A DNA stretch of 64,000 bases from Thalassia testudinum. Lineage: Eukaryota; Streptophyta; Magnoliopsida; Alismatales; Hydrocharitaceae. The stretch spans positions 73,520,001 through 73,584,000 of the forward strand of contig JAZHRO010000002.1 of NCBI GenBank assembly GCA_037157565.1, in the 5' to 3' direction. The notes beneath the pieces were generated by a model, which searched no databases, was not told where the DNA came from, and worked only from the letters and a program-made list of their open reading frames with translations. Positions 1 through 11,638 of the stretch are shown piece by piece. Position 1 is the first letter of the stretch. Each line of letters begins with the position of its first letter. Made by a program: the position numbers and the translations under genes.

Positions 1-408
1 TTATTCTTGAAGCCATCTCTTCTATAGTACATACAAAACCCACTTTCAGATCCAAACCCAACCCCGACCCGCAACCGGACTCAATTTCTACTCTGACTCT
101 CCTCTCGATGATCCGGTAGCATATGATTCCTCGCCACATTTCAATCGGGTTTCGAACTTCGATCAGACTAATAATCACGCCCCATCCTTCTCTGATCACT
201 CTCGTAGGGTTCCTACATCCTCCACCGACCCTTTTTCATTTGACGATCCGTACTCTGACAAGGCTGATCCAAATCAGCCAAACCCTAGCTTCACACTTCC
301 ACATCTACTTGAGTTCCACAGCATATGGTGGGTTCCACATCTATTGATTCACAACTATCACCCCACCAAATTGATTGGTTTTGGGCTGCATCATCAGCCT
401 GTTGACTT

Positions 409-458
409 GAACAAGCACCTGGTTGGACCAACCACACTATTGATCTAGGTGCTTGTTC
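409..458. repeat. 12-bp perfect inverted repeat (hairpin) in H noncoding DNA
   Basis: GAACAAGCACCT at 409-420 is exactly complementary to AGGTGCTTGTTC at 447-458. The 26-nt loop contains a second small dyad, GGTTGG/CCAACC. No function is known; it lies in the noncoding 3' part of element H. Confidence 0.6.
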
Positions 459-512
459 TACAAAATTCATCTAATTTGACCACTCCTTCCCCATGACCAT
501 TTCTGCTCGGTT

Positions 513-550
513 GAAGATATTAAATTTAGCACTTAACAGGAGGCAACCCG
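513..550 (+). other. Conserved post-integrase motif with GGAGGCAACCC core
   Basis: The sequence ttaaatttagcac followed by aggaggcaacccg corresponds to the motif after the integrase frame in E (50594-50632) and D (59342-59380), where it reads ttaaactcagcgcttcctgggaggcaacccag. The core can form a GGG/CCC stem. It marks this stretch as the 3' internal region of an Athila/Tat-type element. Confidence 0.6.
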
Positions 551-769
551 TCATTTCAAAAACCTAAGATCCTTCTGATTATCCTTTTGTACTTCACGTC
601 TAATACACTTTGAGTTCAGTTTCAGAACAGTCAACTCCACCTTTGGTACTTGTACCAGAGCTTAAAATCGTCTACAATAGTTATCCCGACCCATTCACTC
701 ACCCGTTTATCCCGTTCTAACTCCTGAACCCTAACTGTTTCATACCCTCCGTTTATAATGACATTGTAA

Positions 770-787
770 AACTTAAGCATAGGGTGG
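770..787 (+). other. Polypurine-tract-like motif of H
   Basis: The motif aacttaagcatagggtgg matches aacttaagcatggggg in E (about 50722) and D (about 59470). Because a TG-starting sequence follows at 788, this may be the plus-strand primer tract before H's 3' LTR. In E and D the equivalent motif lies more than 1 kb before the LTR, so the assignment is uncertain. Confidence 0.4.
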
Positions 788-2161
788 TGTTAAAGTGCAA
801 ACACATAAAAATTCACAGTTCTGAAGGATTCACACAAAAAAAATACATATTCCAAAACATAAAAAAATTAAAAATTAAAAAAGAATAAAAAAAATGGAGG
901 AAATTTTGAGTGAATTAATTGCATATCATTCTTAAGAAGGAAGAGATGGAGGTGATTTAAAGGTAAAAAAAGAGTAATAATTTGAAAAGAGTTAGTCATT
1001 AGTAAAAGATTATGGAATCTATTTTAGTTCTAGACCAAATCAAAGGAAGAAATAAAAGACAAAAGTGCTAAGAGATACAGAGATTAGTATGCTGATCTTA
1101 GGCCTCTTAGGCTTGTTTTAGGCCCAGGTGCTCATTTGGGAACATCAAGCATTTCATCAGCTTCAATTAGAAGCCATTCCACCTGCTGCGGCACGCGTGA
1201 GGAGAGGGATGCATTTAGTCCCACATCGGAAGTGGCAACAACAGCGGCAGCGCATAAAAGGAAAAAGTGTTGAGGGTTGTTTGCCTCAACACTTGGGGGG
1301 TGAGGTCCCCCACACCCTTTCACAAGCCTCACCCATGACACTGTGCACGTGGACCTAGTCCGACCCATATACTCGCTTAACCCTGTACTCACACCTCGAC
1401 TACGATCCACACATGCAGCCCTGGTCCCGAGTGCACATTGATCCGATACCCGAATACCCGGTACTGTGCATGGCCCTAAGAGGTCGTGAAAGAGGAGAAA
1501 CCAGAGAGGAGAGGAAGAAAGAGAGAGTGTGTGGGGTTAAGGGGAGTTTTGCTCTGTTGTGTATTGGGTCACACTTAGCCAATCTCGTAAGGTGCCCCTT
1601 GGTGCATAAGAGACAAAGCCATGTGAAGAAGAGAGAAAAGGCAAAGGTCAGAGAAGAGAAAGAGAGGCCATAGAAGAACGGACAAGGCAAGGAAGAAAGA
1701 AGAAGAAGAGGAGGACGACCGTAGAAGAAGAGAAGGAAGAAGAGACAGCCAAAGAAGAATAGCAGTAGCAAAAGAAAAGAGGAATCACTGTAGCAAAACA
1801 TTTTAAGACGTCTGATTTCCTGATTATCAGCTCCTTCCTATTGATTATATTTGAGAAATTGCTATATGTGTTGGACTAATAATTGGTGATCCAAATCACC
1901 GTTATTTTGTCTAGATTTCTTTTGACTCATCATATACTTATGCCATACATTACAAATTAGTTTTTGAGTAATTAATTATGCTCATTTATATTATCTATTG
2001 AGATTAGTGCGTGAATTCCATATTTGTTCCCAGCGAACAACCTCGGACTTCATTTCTGACATTCGAGTTATAAATTTTATCTGTTGTCCGAGCTATTTTT
2101 AAGGAATTATTACCACAACGAATGCATCTTTTAAAATACCTCATCAATAGCCCTTACAACA
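788..2161 (+). repeat. Probable 3' LTR of element H
   Basis: The segment starts with TG just after a polypurine-like motif and ends with CA at the position where related U5 sequences end. It contains a promoter-like pair (1218-1260), two consecutive hairpins (1267-1310), a purine-rich stretch (about 1480-1760) and an AT-rich U5. The right edge is supported by alignment to two other copies; the left edge is a guess. No partner LTR is in the window, so duplication-based confirmation is impossible. Confidence 0.4.
1218..1260 (+). promoter_or_regulatory. snRNA-type USE plus TATA-like box in the H LTR
   Basis: GTCCCACATCG at 1218-1228 is a perfect match to the plant snRNA upstream sequence element RTCCCACATCG. 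CATAAAAG at 1253-1260 resembles its TATA partner. The gap of about 24 bp is the spacing known for RNA polymerase III-type plant snRNA promoters. Downstream, GTGTTGAGG/CCTCAACAC (1267-1275/1284-1292) forms a hairpin. The motif is also common in plant LTRs, so it may simply be the LTR promoter. Confidence 0.5.
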
Positions 2162-2244
2162 ATGAGGTTCAAAATCAAAATTTCATATATATAATAATAA
2201 CTGCAAAGTAGATGTACAAATAATAATATATGCAAATACAGGAA

Positions 2245-4203
2245 TCAAGTCGGGGTACCAATGCCTCCAGCACCACCTAAATCATCGTCTTCGTCCTGAC
2301 GATCTCTAAACTGAGTAAAAGAGGGTTGACCAAGACCTCTTTGCTGAAGTATCATCAAGAGCTCCTAAATAGTCTGAGTTAGCTACTGCAACTGCGCAGC
2401 CGACTCCTTGAACTGCGTCACGAAATCCTGACCTGCCTGGTCAGCTCCTCGAATCGTTGCTCCTCGTCCCAGCGGCATAATGCCACAATCTCCTTTCTCA
2501 TCTCCACTACCTCAGCTAAAGATGACGATGCCCCCTTTCTCCCATACCAGCTAGAGATGGTCTTGCTTCTCCCTACATTACGCACGAATCCGTCATGCTC
2601 AGCTGGCATGATGGTCCGAAATGCCTCCTCTGCTGACATCAGCTGCTGAACTATACCAGAGTTGGCATCTTCAGGAGGATGCATTAAGTTAACCATATTA
2701 TCCTAAAAAAATTAAATTATGTTAAGTAATATCATGTAACTTTAATTAAAGAATGAAATATAATTTTTTGTAATTTAACTTACGTGTCTCTGCCGGTATG
2801 TGTCATGAAGTCACTCTCTACTTCCCTCATGACTCAGCTTGATATGAGTGGCCTCATATACTCCCATTCGATCAATTTGGCCACCTTGATGCATATGGGA
2901 CTGTAATTTAAAAGAATTATTTAAAACAAATTATGAATTTTGTAAGATTGTAAAAAAATAAAAAATTAGAAATACTAACATATTGGGATTTCATCCCGTC
3001 TATGCTCCATCTACCCAAAACATGGCTCTTTACTGGAGCTTTAGCCCTATTCTCCTTATTCTTCTATGCCTACTCCAGAAATAGAGGTAGAATTTATTAA
3101 CTTCAAAATTAATTAAATTATGATATATACAATACTTTTACCTACGTCGCTAGATTATGCCAATGCTTGCACGCTTCCTTCCAAACGTTCAACTGTATCA
3201 CAGGAGGCCCATAATACATTGCCTCGTCATAGGTCCTATTGTTATAAAACTAAAACATATATCTTTAATGTTAGAAATAACGCAATTAGGGTAAAAAAAA
3301 TAAAATATATAAAGTTAAAATTTTCTTTTACCTTACTCTTCATCTCTAATCTCCAATCTTTGTAGATCTTAGCCATGTGATAGATGATATATTTTGGGAC
3401 ATTTGGATCATCCCCTTAATCGAAAATTGCCTGCATTAGTAGGAGAACAGTAATTCTTATGTAATTTAAAATTATATAAAAAATTGTAAATAAATAAGTT
3501 TTTATGAATTACCTCTAACTCTCGAAGGAGCTACCTCTTCAGCCCTTTTGGCACCTTCCTCCAATCGAAGTAGGAGAATAGGATGATCACCTTCATCAGC
3601 ATACCCAGCCTATTGACGAATGGAGGATAGCCCTTTGCTTCCCCCACTGGTGTGATGGTAACTAATATGCAGATCCCATGCGGAAGTCTCCCTAGGTCCC
3701 AATTTTGCCTTGGACCTCTTCCTCTACGTATTGTACCTGAAAGACAAAATTATAACATAATATTAAATTACAAAGAAGTAAATAAACCATATTATTTACT
3801 AAACTTTGATACCAATACGGTGACCCATTGTAGAAGGCCCCAGCTGGGAAGAATTTGGGTCAGTCGGCTGCTCTGGCTGATCATCTAGCCCAACATCTTC
3901 CTCGTCGAATGAAGTACCATCCTCATCATCGACGAGTACGTCCTGCGGCTCATACTCAGGATTCTCCTTAAGATCCGTAGGAGGAGGCATCGAACTCTTC
4001 CCCTCCCCCCCCTCCCGACCCAACTTCCCCTCACTCTAGAGATATCAAGTAACATTTCCAAGCCTAAAAAATTGCTAGCGGGGTGCCCAGGACTACTAAC
4101 GAGGGGCCTGAACCTGATGCTGCTGGCGTCGGGCCTGAGCCTAAGACGATTGGGAGGTGACCTGATCCTTGCTACCCCTATTGGCCTTCTTCTTAAAGTT
4201 CAT
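2245..4203 (-). pseudogene. CACTA (En/Spm) Transposase_24-type gene, multi-exon, decayed
   Basis: Read right to left, the exons give features of the plant PttA/En/Spm (Transposase_24) family. They include a VGEAKG...NRLG...DWRKVPKGLK block (3513-3736), IYKDWRLEMK (about 3332-3430), KNKENRAKAPVKSH (about 2980-3080), a THIKLSHEG block (2784-2900) and an acidic glycine-rich tail ending at the TGA at 2245. Introns with good GT...AG ends can be placed at 2703-2783, 2901-2979, 3250-3331, 3431-3512 and about 3737-3812. The start ATG is 4201-4203. The first exon has about six in-frame stops, mostly TAG where CAG is likely, and the last exon is frameshifted after 2418. This would be the second gene of the CACTA element whose tnp2 gene is at 62.4-64 kb. 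Confidence 0.75.
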
Positions 4204-4389
4204 CTGCGTAGAAACAAAACAAATAATCAGATATGTACAAAAAAAAATTTTGACTGCATTTCCCCTGTATATTGTGATATTCCAAAAATCCTATATGAAA
4301 CAAATATATAAATAAATGAAAATAAAGAAAGCAATATAAAATAAATATGAAAACAACATCTCTAGCATTTCCCCTCCCATTTCCTACCC
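4204..4389. other. CACTA noncoding DNA upstream of the Transposase_24 gene, with LINE target duplication
   Basis: AT-rich DNA without coding potential, turning C/T-rich from about 4365. CCCATTTCCTACCC at 4376-4389 is repeated exactly at 33163-33176, across the LINE, and is taken as its target-site duplication. Confidence 0.6.
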
Positions 4390-4481
4390 TATCTTCTTTT
4401 TTTTTTTCAAAAGATGGGAGTCAATCTTATTCATCCTCCACTTCCTGAAGGCTATGAAAAAAAGGGGAACTAGACCAAAAC

Positions 4482-5045
4482 CTATCCCATACACAGAAAG
4501 GACCACGACTCGTGGCCTGGTACAAAAAAAACTAAAAATAGAGAGAAAACCAACCCAGGAACATCACAAAACTTTCCAATAATATATGGAAACTGAATCT
4601 TATCCAATCTTAACAGCCCACGACACCTAGCCGAAAGAAGCACCGACGAGCAGAAGAGTTGCCACAGGCCATCAGTAGAGGAAGCAATCATGCGAGCAAG
4701 ATTGTTAGCCATAGGATGAATATAAGTCAAATTTATGGCCTGAGAACAACACTCAGCGACCTGCATAGTTGGACGTATGTGCCAAGCAATCGGAATTTTC
4801 CCGTTCCACCAGTAATAGAGCAAAGAGGAGTCCATTTCATAACATATATTATCAGAATTGCAATGCCCAGATTGCAGGAAGTGAGTAATAGCTTCTATAA
4901 TGCCCATCTCAAGAGAAGAGGTAAAGACCTTGGAAGGCGTCGCTTCAATAAAACAACCAGAGTTGTCCTGAAGAATCCAAGTGATGGAATGGGAGCCATT
5001 GCTGGCATCACCATCATTCTCTATAACCTCATTTAGCTAAGTTCT
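4482..5045 (-). pseudogene. LINE ORF2 C-terminus: RNase H-like (RVT_3) domain and 3' UTR start
   Basis: A continuous frame of about 185 codons begins near 5036 with an ND-G-DASNGSHSI segment, followed by WILQDNSG, MGIIEAITHFLQ and YEMDSSLL, then a YIHPMANNLARMIAS tail. This is the layout of the RNase H domain at the end of plant LINE ORF2 (DGA strand, E-A helix, D-S, H-x-N-x-x-A). The usual first aspartate context, LNFDGA, is altered to ENDGD. The domain is separated from the rest of ORF2 by element C. In plant L1 elements this domain is thought to remove RNA from the hybrid during target-primed reverse transcription. Confidence 0.7.
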
Positions 5046-7325
5046 AAGGTTAAATTTACCTAATTAATACATTGAAGGGTATAACTCAATCAAGGTTGAG
5101 GAGAGATGAATTAATAGAAAAAGGGGTTAATTCTACAATTTTCACAAATAATTATGAATGCAGAATAGCTGGAGGATAAACATATGATTAATTAAAGGTC
5201 AATTAAGCTTAAATATCCCAAAAATGGGTTGATATTGAGTAATTTAATATTTACATTCAAATTGAATGTTTAATTCTAATCAAAAACCCTAATTTCAACC
5301 CTACTTCAATTAAAATAGTTTCGATGGAAGTAAATATAATTTAAACCTTCTAAAAATCAACTAAAAATATTTTTTAAGGTTTGACACAGTCAATTTGACG
5401 ATCGTAACTCGTTTTGACCTAAAACAGAATCATAGACGGGTATTTAGCATAATTAGGGTGTAAATGTAAATTGACCATAAAAATAACATTAAAACCCAAA
5501 ACTGAAGTCACCATCAACTTCCTTATATCCAAATTAGGCTACCATAAAAATTTGGGCTCATTTGAACTTTATCTTAGTCATCTTTGCATTTTGGTCCTTA
5601 ATACTTAATTTCATTGTAAAGGCCCCCTAACTTTTGAATTTCTATTGCGAAAATACCCCCACCAGCAACAACCTCACTTTCCACCTCCGCAACCTCCGGC
5701 CGTCATCTCCGACGAGGTTGTTCGCGCACCTACTGCCCCTTTTCTCGCGAGCAAACGAGTTATAAATCTTCGCCATCACACGATACTTCTCATCGTTGAG
5801 ATTCGATCGTGTTTCCTGCCTTTCTTCTTAGCCCCGACCACCTCTTCATCTCCGACCCCAGTGGCCCCTCCGTTCTCTTCCTTCGCACACGCTCCAACCT
5901 CAAGAGCAGCACCACCACCTTCCTCACCTTCCTTTGGTCGTCGCCGGTCAAAGCACGGCCTCTTCTTCCCTTTTCCTCGCTGCCGGTCACCTCCTGTACT
6001 TCTTCCTCATGACCGGCGGTCACGTAGACCACCTTCTCATTCTTCTCATCATCTTCTAAGTAGATCTCTTTCTTCCCTTCTCCCTCTAGATTAGTTTAGG
6101 TCTCTTAAATCCAAGATTCAACCTCTTCAACGACCTCCTCTCCTCCGTCTTCCTCGCATGGATGAGACTCCGGCGAACATGCCCACCTCGCTCCATGCCA
6201 TCTCATGCACCGTCGACCACCCCACAAGCTCCACCTCAACGAAAGGAGCAAAAGCCCTCTCCCTATTGGAAGTTTCAACGCCACCAATCCTCCATCTAAC
6301 ACCCACGTTCGCCGACATCTTCCTCACCTCCACCAGCCACCTCCGAGCATCCTCGAGCAAATCAAACGGCACCTCCACCCTCAGTGAACGATGGCAGAGC
6401 TCCTCAACCCATTGGATGAGGATTTCGACGCAATTCAAGCTCTGCCAAACAACCAACTTGCCGTCGTCTTCCCCGACGTCAACCGGCCCTCTCCGACATT
6501 CTTGTGCCACCAAGCTTCATGAGAAGCTCTACAATGGTACGAGGAACGTCTTGCCTCCGTCGACAGGTTGTTGCGCGCATGGACGAGCTTCCACCAACTC
6601 GTCGAATCCCCGCTGCCTCTTCCCCTTCGACGACGTCATCCGCTACCTTAGCCACCTCAGATCGACGATCAAATGATGCCATCACATTTCTGACCTCATG
6701 CCAACCTCTCTCGGCTACTCACCGGCCCTCGAAACCTGCAAGACCTCGACATCGACTCAACTCCGACGTGGGTCATCAGAAATGAAGAAGAAGGCTGTCC
6801 TGCATGCACGAGAAGAGAAGAGTCGATGCTCCTTGATGCTCATAGGAGCCTATTCGCAAGAACTTGAAAGTTTTCAGGGACCTCGTTGAAAGAGATCAAG
6901 GACTGAACTGCAACAGTTCAGGACTATGTATAATCATGTTCAAATTGACTTACGAATTGTTTATGAAGTGATTTTGATTGCTATTTATATATATATATAT
7001 ATCTTGTACACATTATTCTGATAACTATTTGGTGTTTAATCTCCTTGACACTTGATTAATTTAGCTTTAAATACTCATTGCATGTCAAATCTTTATAAAT
7101 AAAATTAAGTGAAAATTTTAATTTTGTTTGCCAATCCTCTAATACAAATTCATCAAGATCATGTGCAGATAATTAGATAGTGGTATTCGCGCATTTTTAT
7201 TGCTCGCAGAGACAACCTCGGATTTTCTTCTGTAATTCGAGTATTATAAATTTTAGATGTTTGATTTGCCTTAATCAACTATACTACGATGCAAGATTTT
7301 AAAATACGATTAAGGTGACTCAACA
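5046..7325 (+). repeat. Element C: probable solo LTR of the G family, inside LINE ORF2
   Basis: This insert splits LINE ORF2 between its zinc region and RNase H domain. Its order resembles the LTR of G read on its own strand: an AT-rich beginning with ggtcc and cccctaactttt phrases (about 5580-5640), a C-rich, open-frame-rich middle (5640-6890), then AT-rich U5 ending like G and H with CA at 7325. A TA run lies at 6987-7004. Frames in the middle are proline/serine-rich and compositional; I recognise no protein. No internal domain or second LTR is present, so a solo LTR is inferred. The left edge is uncertain by tens of bases, and I could not find a target duplication. Confidence 0.5.
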
Positions 7326-10300
7326 GCAATCATGGCTAATAGCCACAAAGTTGACCTTGTACCTGATCACCGAGCAAATCCAAGACACAGCAAAGACTTT
7401 GGGCTTTTGGGATTTGAACCAATTCGCCATGTTAAAAGACCTCCAATTTTGGTCCAAAAAATGACTAATGTGCAAAATATTGAAATTATCTTTCTTAATC
7501 ATATTACAAATCCACCATATGTTATGCCAAATGAAGGTAGTAATACCCTTGAACCTTTTAGAAAAATGGCATTAGAGTTGAGGAAATTTTGATAGAGGTT
7601 GGAAGGCGGAATGGGGTTGAGGTACATATTCCTAAAGGTCTAATTGGTAACAGAGAAGGCAAGATCGCTATGACAAAACAGGTGAGAGAATGTTTCAAGG
7701 TTGGGATGAGTAGGTCAGCAAACATATTTCGAGGGTAGATTGAAACCAAATTTTTGGATGTTATCATCAATAGGGAACCTGTCAAGAAAAATTCTCCAAG
7801 CAAGAAGGCTCAGCTAAAGGAGAAGCTTAAGATTCCAAAACTATGGAACATGGGGATAGAAGGAATAGAATTGAAATTGATGTTGTAAGCAGAGGAAATA
7901 GAGAAATTGCCACTCGAAGTTGGAGTCCAAATTGGGTCGTCTTTATCGTCAAGTATGATGGTTTGAAAGATTTTGGACTGAATGTCAGGAGGGATAGCAT
8001 GAAGATGATCAATCAAATCAGGGTCGGTCAGGGCATCTTTGATCTTAACCAAGGGAGGGTTAATATCCTGCGGGAGGAAATCCTTGAGAGGGGAGTCCCC
8101 AATCCAAATATCCATCCAAAAAAGATGTTTCCCAGCGAATGAAAGGTTTCATATCATTGTAGGCCAAGATGAGAGAGTTAAGTCTATTATAACGATTATG
8201 GAAGGAGTTGTGAGACAGACCATAGAGATTTCTCATAAGAGTCGAGTAAGGAGAGTTACCAAACAAGATATTCCACATCCTTTTCATCCTAAAGGCTTTA
8301 ATGACCATGGAAAGGTCCCTGACACGAGCCCACCAAATGAGAGAGGCTTACAAATAGAAGGCCAAGAGATCCAATGATGATGGCATTCCTCCTCCGAGGA
8401 GTTCCAAAAGAAATTAGCGAATGTGGATTCAAGGTTGCGGATCATAGTCTTAGGAGCATCGATCACCAAGAGAATGTGAATTGGGATTAAGGATAGCACA
8501 TGCTTAATGAGGAGAAGCCTGGCAGTAGACGAAAGAAGTTTGGCTTTCCAACCCGAGAGTTTAGAGTGAATTTTGTCCACCAGGCCATGAAAAAAAGATG
8601 TCTTTGCTCTAGCCGTGAAGATAGGACAACCAAGGTAGTTGAAGGGGAAGCCCCAAGTTGGAAGCTAGTAATAGAGAGGATCTGAGTCAATCTTCCCACA
8701 GGGAAATGTTTCCCAACATAGCAAAAACTTTTAAGATGGTTTAATCTTTGGCCGAAGTTAGACTCAAACTCGTGGATGAAGGCCATAAAATTAGTAGTGG
8801 ATCTAAGGTTGATGTCATCTGCATAGAGGAGAGCAATTGGGGAGGGGATGCCACATTTAATAGAAAAAGTATCTAATTGACCCAAGAAGACCATCTCCTT
8901 GATGCCACGAATAAAGGGTTCCATAAAAATGTCAAAGAGGAAAGGAGATAAGGGATCCCCTTGTCTAAGTCCACGGGAGACCTTGAAAAATGGCGAAGAG
9001 CACCCATCAACTAAGATCAAAGATCCCTCATGTTCCACGAAACCTTTGATAAGAGTAATGACCTCAAAGGAAAATCCAAATTTACGTAAAGTGCAGTAAA
9101 GGGCTTCCTATTCAACTCCATCATAGGCTTTTTGGAGATCAATATGGAAGATGATATTAAAGTCGAAAACCTTGCGGTTAAGCCTTTGAGCAAGCTCAAA
9201 AGTGGTGGATATGTGATCAAGATAGATCTATCTTTAATGAAACCAGCCTGTTAAGGGGAAATGAGTTTAGGCAGCAGTTTAGCCAAATGTTCGCAAAGAT
9301 ACCAGAGGCAATCTTAAAGGTCACATTGCAAAGACTAATAGGATGAAAATCAGCCAACTCCATAGTGTTAGGTTTCTTAGGGATAAGAGAGATAAAAGTA
9401 GAATTGAAGGATCTAGGAGTAGTCTGAGTAGAGAGGAAGTGAGATATGGCATTCACCACATCCGTTTTGACGATATACCAGCAGTTGCGAAAAAACTCTA
9501 CATTGAAACCATCGGGGCTAGGGGAACTATTAGCAGGCATGGCATTAATAGTATCCAAGATTTCACTCTCATTAGGAATGCCCAGTAGAGTGGAAGAGTC
9601 CTCAGGGGTAATGATAAGGGGGATGACATTCAGAAATCTATTGATATGATCAATGTTGCTAAAGGAAAGAAGGGATTGGAAGTAGTTAGTCGCTTTAGAA
9701 GCTTTCAAGTCCCAAGAGTCATTACCAATGGAAGAGGAGAGAGAATTCCGATTACGTTTTGCAAATCTGTTCTTGATAGTAGTGAAAAAGAAAGCATTAT
9801 TTCCTTCCCAAGGGAGCAACCAATAGATTTTAGCTTTTTGTGCAAGAAAGTCGTAGTATTTGGCAAGAGCATCTTCTAGTTGGATACGAATATCCGTGAG
9901 CTCAGAGGATGTTTGATCATCCCAATGGGATGTCAATTTAGCCTCCAAATCATCATGACGATTCTCAAGGTCCCTGACAATCAAGTGAATGTCGCCAAAG
10001 TACCATCTATTCCAAGATTGCAGGGCTCTTTTGAGACTAGAAAGTTTGAAGAATATCAATGAGGACCCGATTGACAACATTCTTGAAAGTGGGATCTTTA
10101 AGCCACACGTTCTGGAATCTAAAAGGATGAGGTCTAGAAGGTTTGGCAGTATTTAAAGATAAAAGCATGAGCGCATGGTCTGAATTTCTCCTAGAGAGAT
10201 AGGATGCAGAGAGTGAGAGAGCCATGCTAGGCAAAGACACAAACATCCAATCCAACTTTTGATAAATTCTTGCACTGCCATGTCTACCATTACACCAAGA

Positions 10301-10840
10301 GAATTGATTCCCTTCCATAGGAATTTCCAAAACACTGAGGGAATCCTTCCACCAACAAAAGTCGGAGGTTTGGGACAAATGAAAAGGTAAACCACCACTT
10401 TTCTCAAAAGAACGTAAGATACAGTTAAAATCTCCACCTATAATCCAAGGGTCAGAGATAGAATCATTAAGAGTAGAGAGATGATTCCAGAGGTCCCGCC
10501 TGGAATCTGCACCACAGGAAGCTAGCATAGACCCTAAAGAGGATATAAATGGCATTAGGAAGCACACACTTGATAGTAATCGCTTGGGGCATAACACTGA
10601 GTAAGGAAGTGTTAACTAAATTTTTTGAAAAGCACCTGATATTGGGGGCAATCGTAGAGATGTGAGTTTGGGAAAAACCAATCAAGTCCATGAAAATAGC
10701 AGCCAAGAAGGAATCTGCAAAAGGTTCAAAGAGGAAGATCATGTCTAAGTTATGCTCATGAATCAAGAATTTAATGCGATTGAAAGTGAGCATATTGAGC
10801 GCTCCTCTATAGTTCCAAAAGAGCCCTTTCGTCGGGATCG
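7326..10840 (-). pseudogene. LINE ORF2: endonuclease, reverse transcriptase, zinc (zf-RVT) region
   Basis: From right to left: an FWNYRGALN start of the APE-type endonuclease with IFLFEP (about 10740-10830), WIIGGDFNCIL and SDHAL (10037-10597), a linker, SPSPDGF and LIPKKP..HPISLCN (9217-9640), the first RT aspartate in DLQKAYDG (about 9100), RGLRQGDPLSPFLF and YADD (8487-9038), KLSGWKAKLLSS with WISWPSICKP (8284-8580), and an IWTPTSSGNFS zf-RVT block (7810-8115) continuing to 7326 in another frame. Several frameshifts and stops separate these parts, so it is inactive. The frame opens after a TAA near 10865, with no obvious ATG before 10793. Confidence 0.85.
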
Positions 10841-11633
10841 AATCTTGGAGAGTGATTTACTGTAGCTTCTCGTCAACCTACCATTTCCCCTCAAGGGACC
10901 ACCACCACGGGCTCCTCTAGACCTAACAGTAGAGTGTGCCTCATATGCATCCCCTTAAACGTGGGAAAGATTGGAAGCTAGATCATCAAAGGAACCCAAA
11001 GAAGTCGACTCAAATCTGGAGGCAGAAAAGTGATCATCATTGCTCACTAAAAGACGCTCCTCATTATCATCAATTTCACGAATCAAGGTGGGTCAAGATT
11101 GGAGGGATAGGGGAAGGAAACGGAATGTAGATGCCCCAGGAAAAGGATTTGCTTTCAAGGGTGACGCTCTATTATTTTGGTTGAATCATGTGATTAGAAT
11201 CCAGCAAAACATGATCATCATGCTTTTTATCTCGATTAGTTAACATGCTGGAGTTAGGAAAGTGTTTCAAGTAAAAGAGGTCAAAGTCACAGGCCATATT
11301 AGGTATAACATCTACGTGAGGGAAAGACCTGATGCAGCATTTATCGTAATCAATTTGAATCTCAGAGGATTCATGAAGATTATGCAAAACCATCATCCTA
11401 GAATCATCTAACATGTTAATCTCAGGATCGAAAACACGATCAAATTTTTTGGGATTGTTTGTAGAATCATCCGAAAGCTTTTGGGGTTCATCAATAGTAA
11501 TAGTATCATAAACATCAGGCATCTCATAAGGAGTAGCATCAGAAGGAAGAGGATGTACCTGCTGGGGAAATGGGAGCTCAGATGAGCTAATCATCATATA
11601 CTCCATCCCCAGGTTGTTGATGTGTAGAGGATA
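10764..11633 (-). pseudogene. LINE ORF1, C-terminal part
   Basis: The frame continues ORF1 directly from the break made by element A (target duplication 11634-11638). It is acidic and serine-rich at first (SELPFPQQVHPLP, DDSTNNPKKFDRVF). After a frameshift near 11180 it ends in a basic arginine/glycine-rich tail (RGARGGGPLRGNGR, about 10840-10900). A basic C-terminus fits an RNA-binding ORF1 protein. It overlaps the start of ORF2 by a few tens of bases. Internal stops are present (for example in LQS*PTL). Confidence 0.6.
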
Positions 11634-11638
11634 CGATG

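Larger units (their letters stand above)
1..2161 (+). mobile_element. Element H: 3' end of an Athila/Tat-like Ty3 retrotransposon (partial)
   Basis: No coding sequence is recognisable here. Two noncoding landmarks match the post-integrase regions of elements E and D further right: a hairpin-bearing motif around 513-550 and a polypurine-like motif at 770-787, in the same order and plus orientation. The right end is placed at 2161 because 2000-2161 aligns by eye with the U5 ends at about 7170-7325 (plus) and 34772-34900 (minus strand), and ends in CA. The next sequence belongs to the CACTA transposase gene, so H probably inserted into the CACTA 3' flank. The left half lies outside the window. 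Positions 1-400 hold nothing I can identify. The lineage is inferred from shared noncoding motifs only. Confidence 0.55.

Noticed and set aside
1218..1320. True U6 or other spliceosomal snRNA gene
   Set aside because: The promoter elements match, but the downstream sequence does not resemble any snRNA I recognise.
1400..1801. Leu/Phe-rich minus-strand frame with a membrane-protein look
   Set aside because: It is the complement of a purine-rich (GA)n tract in the H LTR; low complexity only.
6158..6676. 172-codon frame at 6158-6676 as a captured plant gene
   Set aside because: Competing frames of similar length on both strands, no domain, and its position inside an LTR-like insert make it unsupported.
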